A stretch of 64,000 bases of DNA. It comes from an uncultured Oligoflexales bacterium. Its GTDB lineage: Bacteria; Bdellovibrionota_B; Oligoflexia; Oligoflexales; JAPPIL01. Under the pieces are notes generated by a model. That model did no database searches, was not told the origin of the DNA, and was given only the letters and a program-made list of their open reading frames with translations. Where the stretch lies: NCBI GenBank assembly GCA_958296095.1, contig OY282434.1, positions 806,001 through 870,000 on the forward strand. The letters are read 5' to 3'. The stretch's first letter is position 1, and each line of letters opens with the position of its first letter. Positions 62,858 through 64,000 of the stretch are shown here, piece after piece. A program made the translations under genes and the position numbers.

Positions 62858-64000
62858 ATGCGTTTCTTATTTGCCCTATCACTGTTTAGCGGTGTCGTGT
62901 TCGGTGTCGGCGTTATCTGGATGACAGATATAGTTGATTTTGATCACGGCAAGGCGCTCGATAGTATCGTTGATCACACTGAACGTGATAACACCCGCAT
63001 CTATGCTCGTGATGGGCAGATGTTGGCGGAAGTTTTTTCCCGCTATCGCATCTATGTCCCTTGGGAAAAAATGCCTGCGGTAATTATCGATGCGGTGTTA
63101 GCGATCGAAGACCGTAATTTTTTTATCCATCATGGTATTGATGTCAAGGCGATGTTGCGAGCTTTGTGGCGTAACCTCAAAGCTGGCATGGTCAAGCAGG
63201 GGGCTAGTACCATTACCCAGCAGGTAATTAAGAACTACAGTTTAACCAGCAAACGAACTTTACAGCGTAAACTTAAAGAAATTTTTCTCGCCATCGAGCT
63301 GGAACGTATTGTGCCGAAAGAAAAAATTCTCAATATCTACTTAAACAACTTCTTTCTCGGCAACCGTTCTTATGGTGTTGGTGCGGCCGCGCGGCGTTAC
63401 TTTGGCAAAGAGGTGCAGCAGTTAACTTTAGCGGAAGCGGCTATGATTGCTGGTCTGTTTCGGGCTCCGGGCAAGTATGACCCGATGCGTTTTCCTCGGG
63501 CCGCGCGGCGCCGCCAACTGCAAGTTTTGCAAGCGATGACCGCGAGCGGCAAAATTGATCGTGTCCAGATGCACACCGCGGCGATGCAGGAACTTAAATT
63601 TCAACCTTACCGCACCCCACGGGTAGAAACTGCTCCGCACTTTGTCGATTATGTGGTCAAGAAAGCCGCCGCCATTCTCGACTGGCCTACCATTGGCGAT
63701 CAAGGTTTGCGCATTCATACGACGCTTGACCTGCCTAGTCAGCGGCAGGCAACAGAAATTATCGCTAATATAGATAAGATTACTGGATACAAGGAAGTTG
63801 CTGACATGGAAGCGGCATTGTTAAGTGTCGATCCACTCACTGGGGAAATTTTAACGATGGTCGGTGGCAGAGACTATCGCCGCTCAAAGTTTAATCGTGC
63901 GGTGCAGGCCTTACGTCCGCCCGGCTCGGCTTTCAAGCCTATCGTATACTCCTATGCGCTGGCACGCGGCATGACCTGGAACGATGTCAGCTTACTGGCT
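62858..64000 (+). CDS. mrcA: Class A penicillin-binding protein 1A, 3' end beyond window
   Basis: The frame runs open for 381 codons to the last base. A membrane anchor (FLFALSLFSGVVFGVGVIW) is followed by the glycosyltransferase domain with AIEDRNFFIHHGID (catalytic Glu), QGASTITQQVIKN, KRTLQRKLKEIFLAIELE and ILNIYLNNFFLG. The transpeptidase begins before the edge, with the active Ser in PPGSAFKPIVYSYAL. It polymerises and crosslinks peptidoglycan. ATG 62858 follows a run of A without a clear ribosome site. The preceding 213 bases (62645-62857) show no gene. Confidence 0.93.
   Translation, partial: MRFLFALSLFSGVVFGVGVIWMTDIVDFDHGKALDSIVDHTERDNTRIYARDGQMLAEVFSRYRIYVPWEKMPAVIIDAVLAIEDRNFFIHHGIDVKAMLRALWRNLKAGMVKQGASTITQQVIKNYSLTSKRTLQRKLKEIFLAIELERIVPKEKILNIYLNNFFLGNRSYGVGAAARRYFGKEVQQLTLAEAAMIAGLFRAPGKYDPMRFPRAARRRQLQVLQAMTASGKIDRVQMHTAAMQELKFQPYRTPRVETAPHFVDYVVKKAAAILDWPTIGDQGLRIHTTLDLPSQRQATEIIANIDKITGYKEVADMEAALLSVDPLTGEILTMVGGRDYRRSKFNRAVQALRPPGSAFKPIVYSYALARGMTWNDVSLLA

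Overview
The window comes from a Gram-negative bacterium of roughly balanced base composition. Support for this is the number of lipoprotein signal peptides, a type IV prepilin, the HflK/HflC pair, a class A penicillin-binding protein, UppP, and a PilZ plus response-regulator/GGDEF signalling layer. I cannot place it to a genus. The mix of ordinary housekeeping genes, many secreted proteins of unknown family, large secreted proteases and heavy repeat and gene-remnant load fits a host- or prey-associated, poorly sampled lineage, but that is inference.

Layout. 1-2.7 kb: a secreted-protein fragment, a repeat block, an Rpn-type nuclease gene broken by a repeat, and a Fic remnant. 2.8-6.4 kb: a secreted two-domain oxygenase-like protein, an IMP dehydrogenase remnant and two secreted unknowns. 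6.6-13.8 kb: a defence region with a type ISP restriction-modification enzyme split by one in-frame TGA, an AbiE system whose toxin has lost its core, a translationally coupled pair of unknown genes with operator-like repeats, and a tRNA-Ala whose 3' end is duplicated 2.3 kb away (probable integration scar). 13.8-18.4 kb: hflK-hflC, a TPR lipoprotein and a lipoprotein. 18.4-20.6 kb: the largest repeat block. 20.6-24.8 kb: a membrane protein, a PilZ protein, a glyoxalase II-like hydrolase and a DHH-like protein. 25.0-33.4 kb: two copies of a two-gene secreted cassette facing each other around an Rpn variant and IS remnants, then two almost identical Rpn genes in tandem. 33.4-45.8 kb: a metalloprotease-ankyrin lipoprotein, a membrane protein, a lipoprotein, a type IV pilin, a triplicated-domain secreted protein and a large subtilase. 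46.6-52 kb: uppP-mnmE and, divergently, two unknown exported proteins with a diguanylate cyclase response regulator. 52-56.4 kb: a lipoprotein and the conserved trio circularly permuted ATP-grasp / alpha-E / transglutaminase. 56.4-59.2 kb: two repeat blocks around another Rpn gene. 59.2-64 kb: secreted unknowns, serA and the 5' part of a PBP1a gene that runs off the window.

The most striking feature is a dispersed mosaic repeat family. At its heart is a core of about 132-138 bp bounded by 10-bp inverted repeats (consensus CCTACCGAGA...TCTCGGTAGG); I count 16 full-length cores in 64 kb, plus fragments. A second, hairpin-forming module (around CTTTTTGTATCGCTCGCTT) repeatedly sits directly behind the stop codons of genes, nearly always in the same orientation, and supplies new stop codons to genes it has truncated. 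No transposase lies inside the repeats, but Rpn-type nuclease genes, intact or broken, lie next to several blocks. The second candidate novelty is the secreted A/B cassette (about 220-aa helical A protein plus Cys-rich acidic lipoprotein B), present twice complete and once as an A-only copy, both complete copies sharing an upstream A-tract/CGGCCGATG element.
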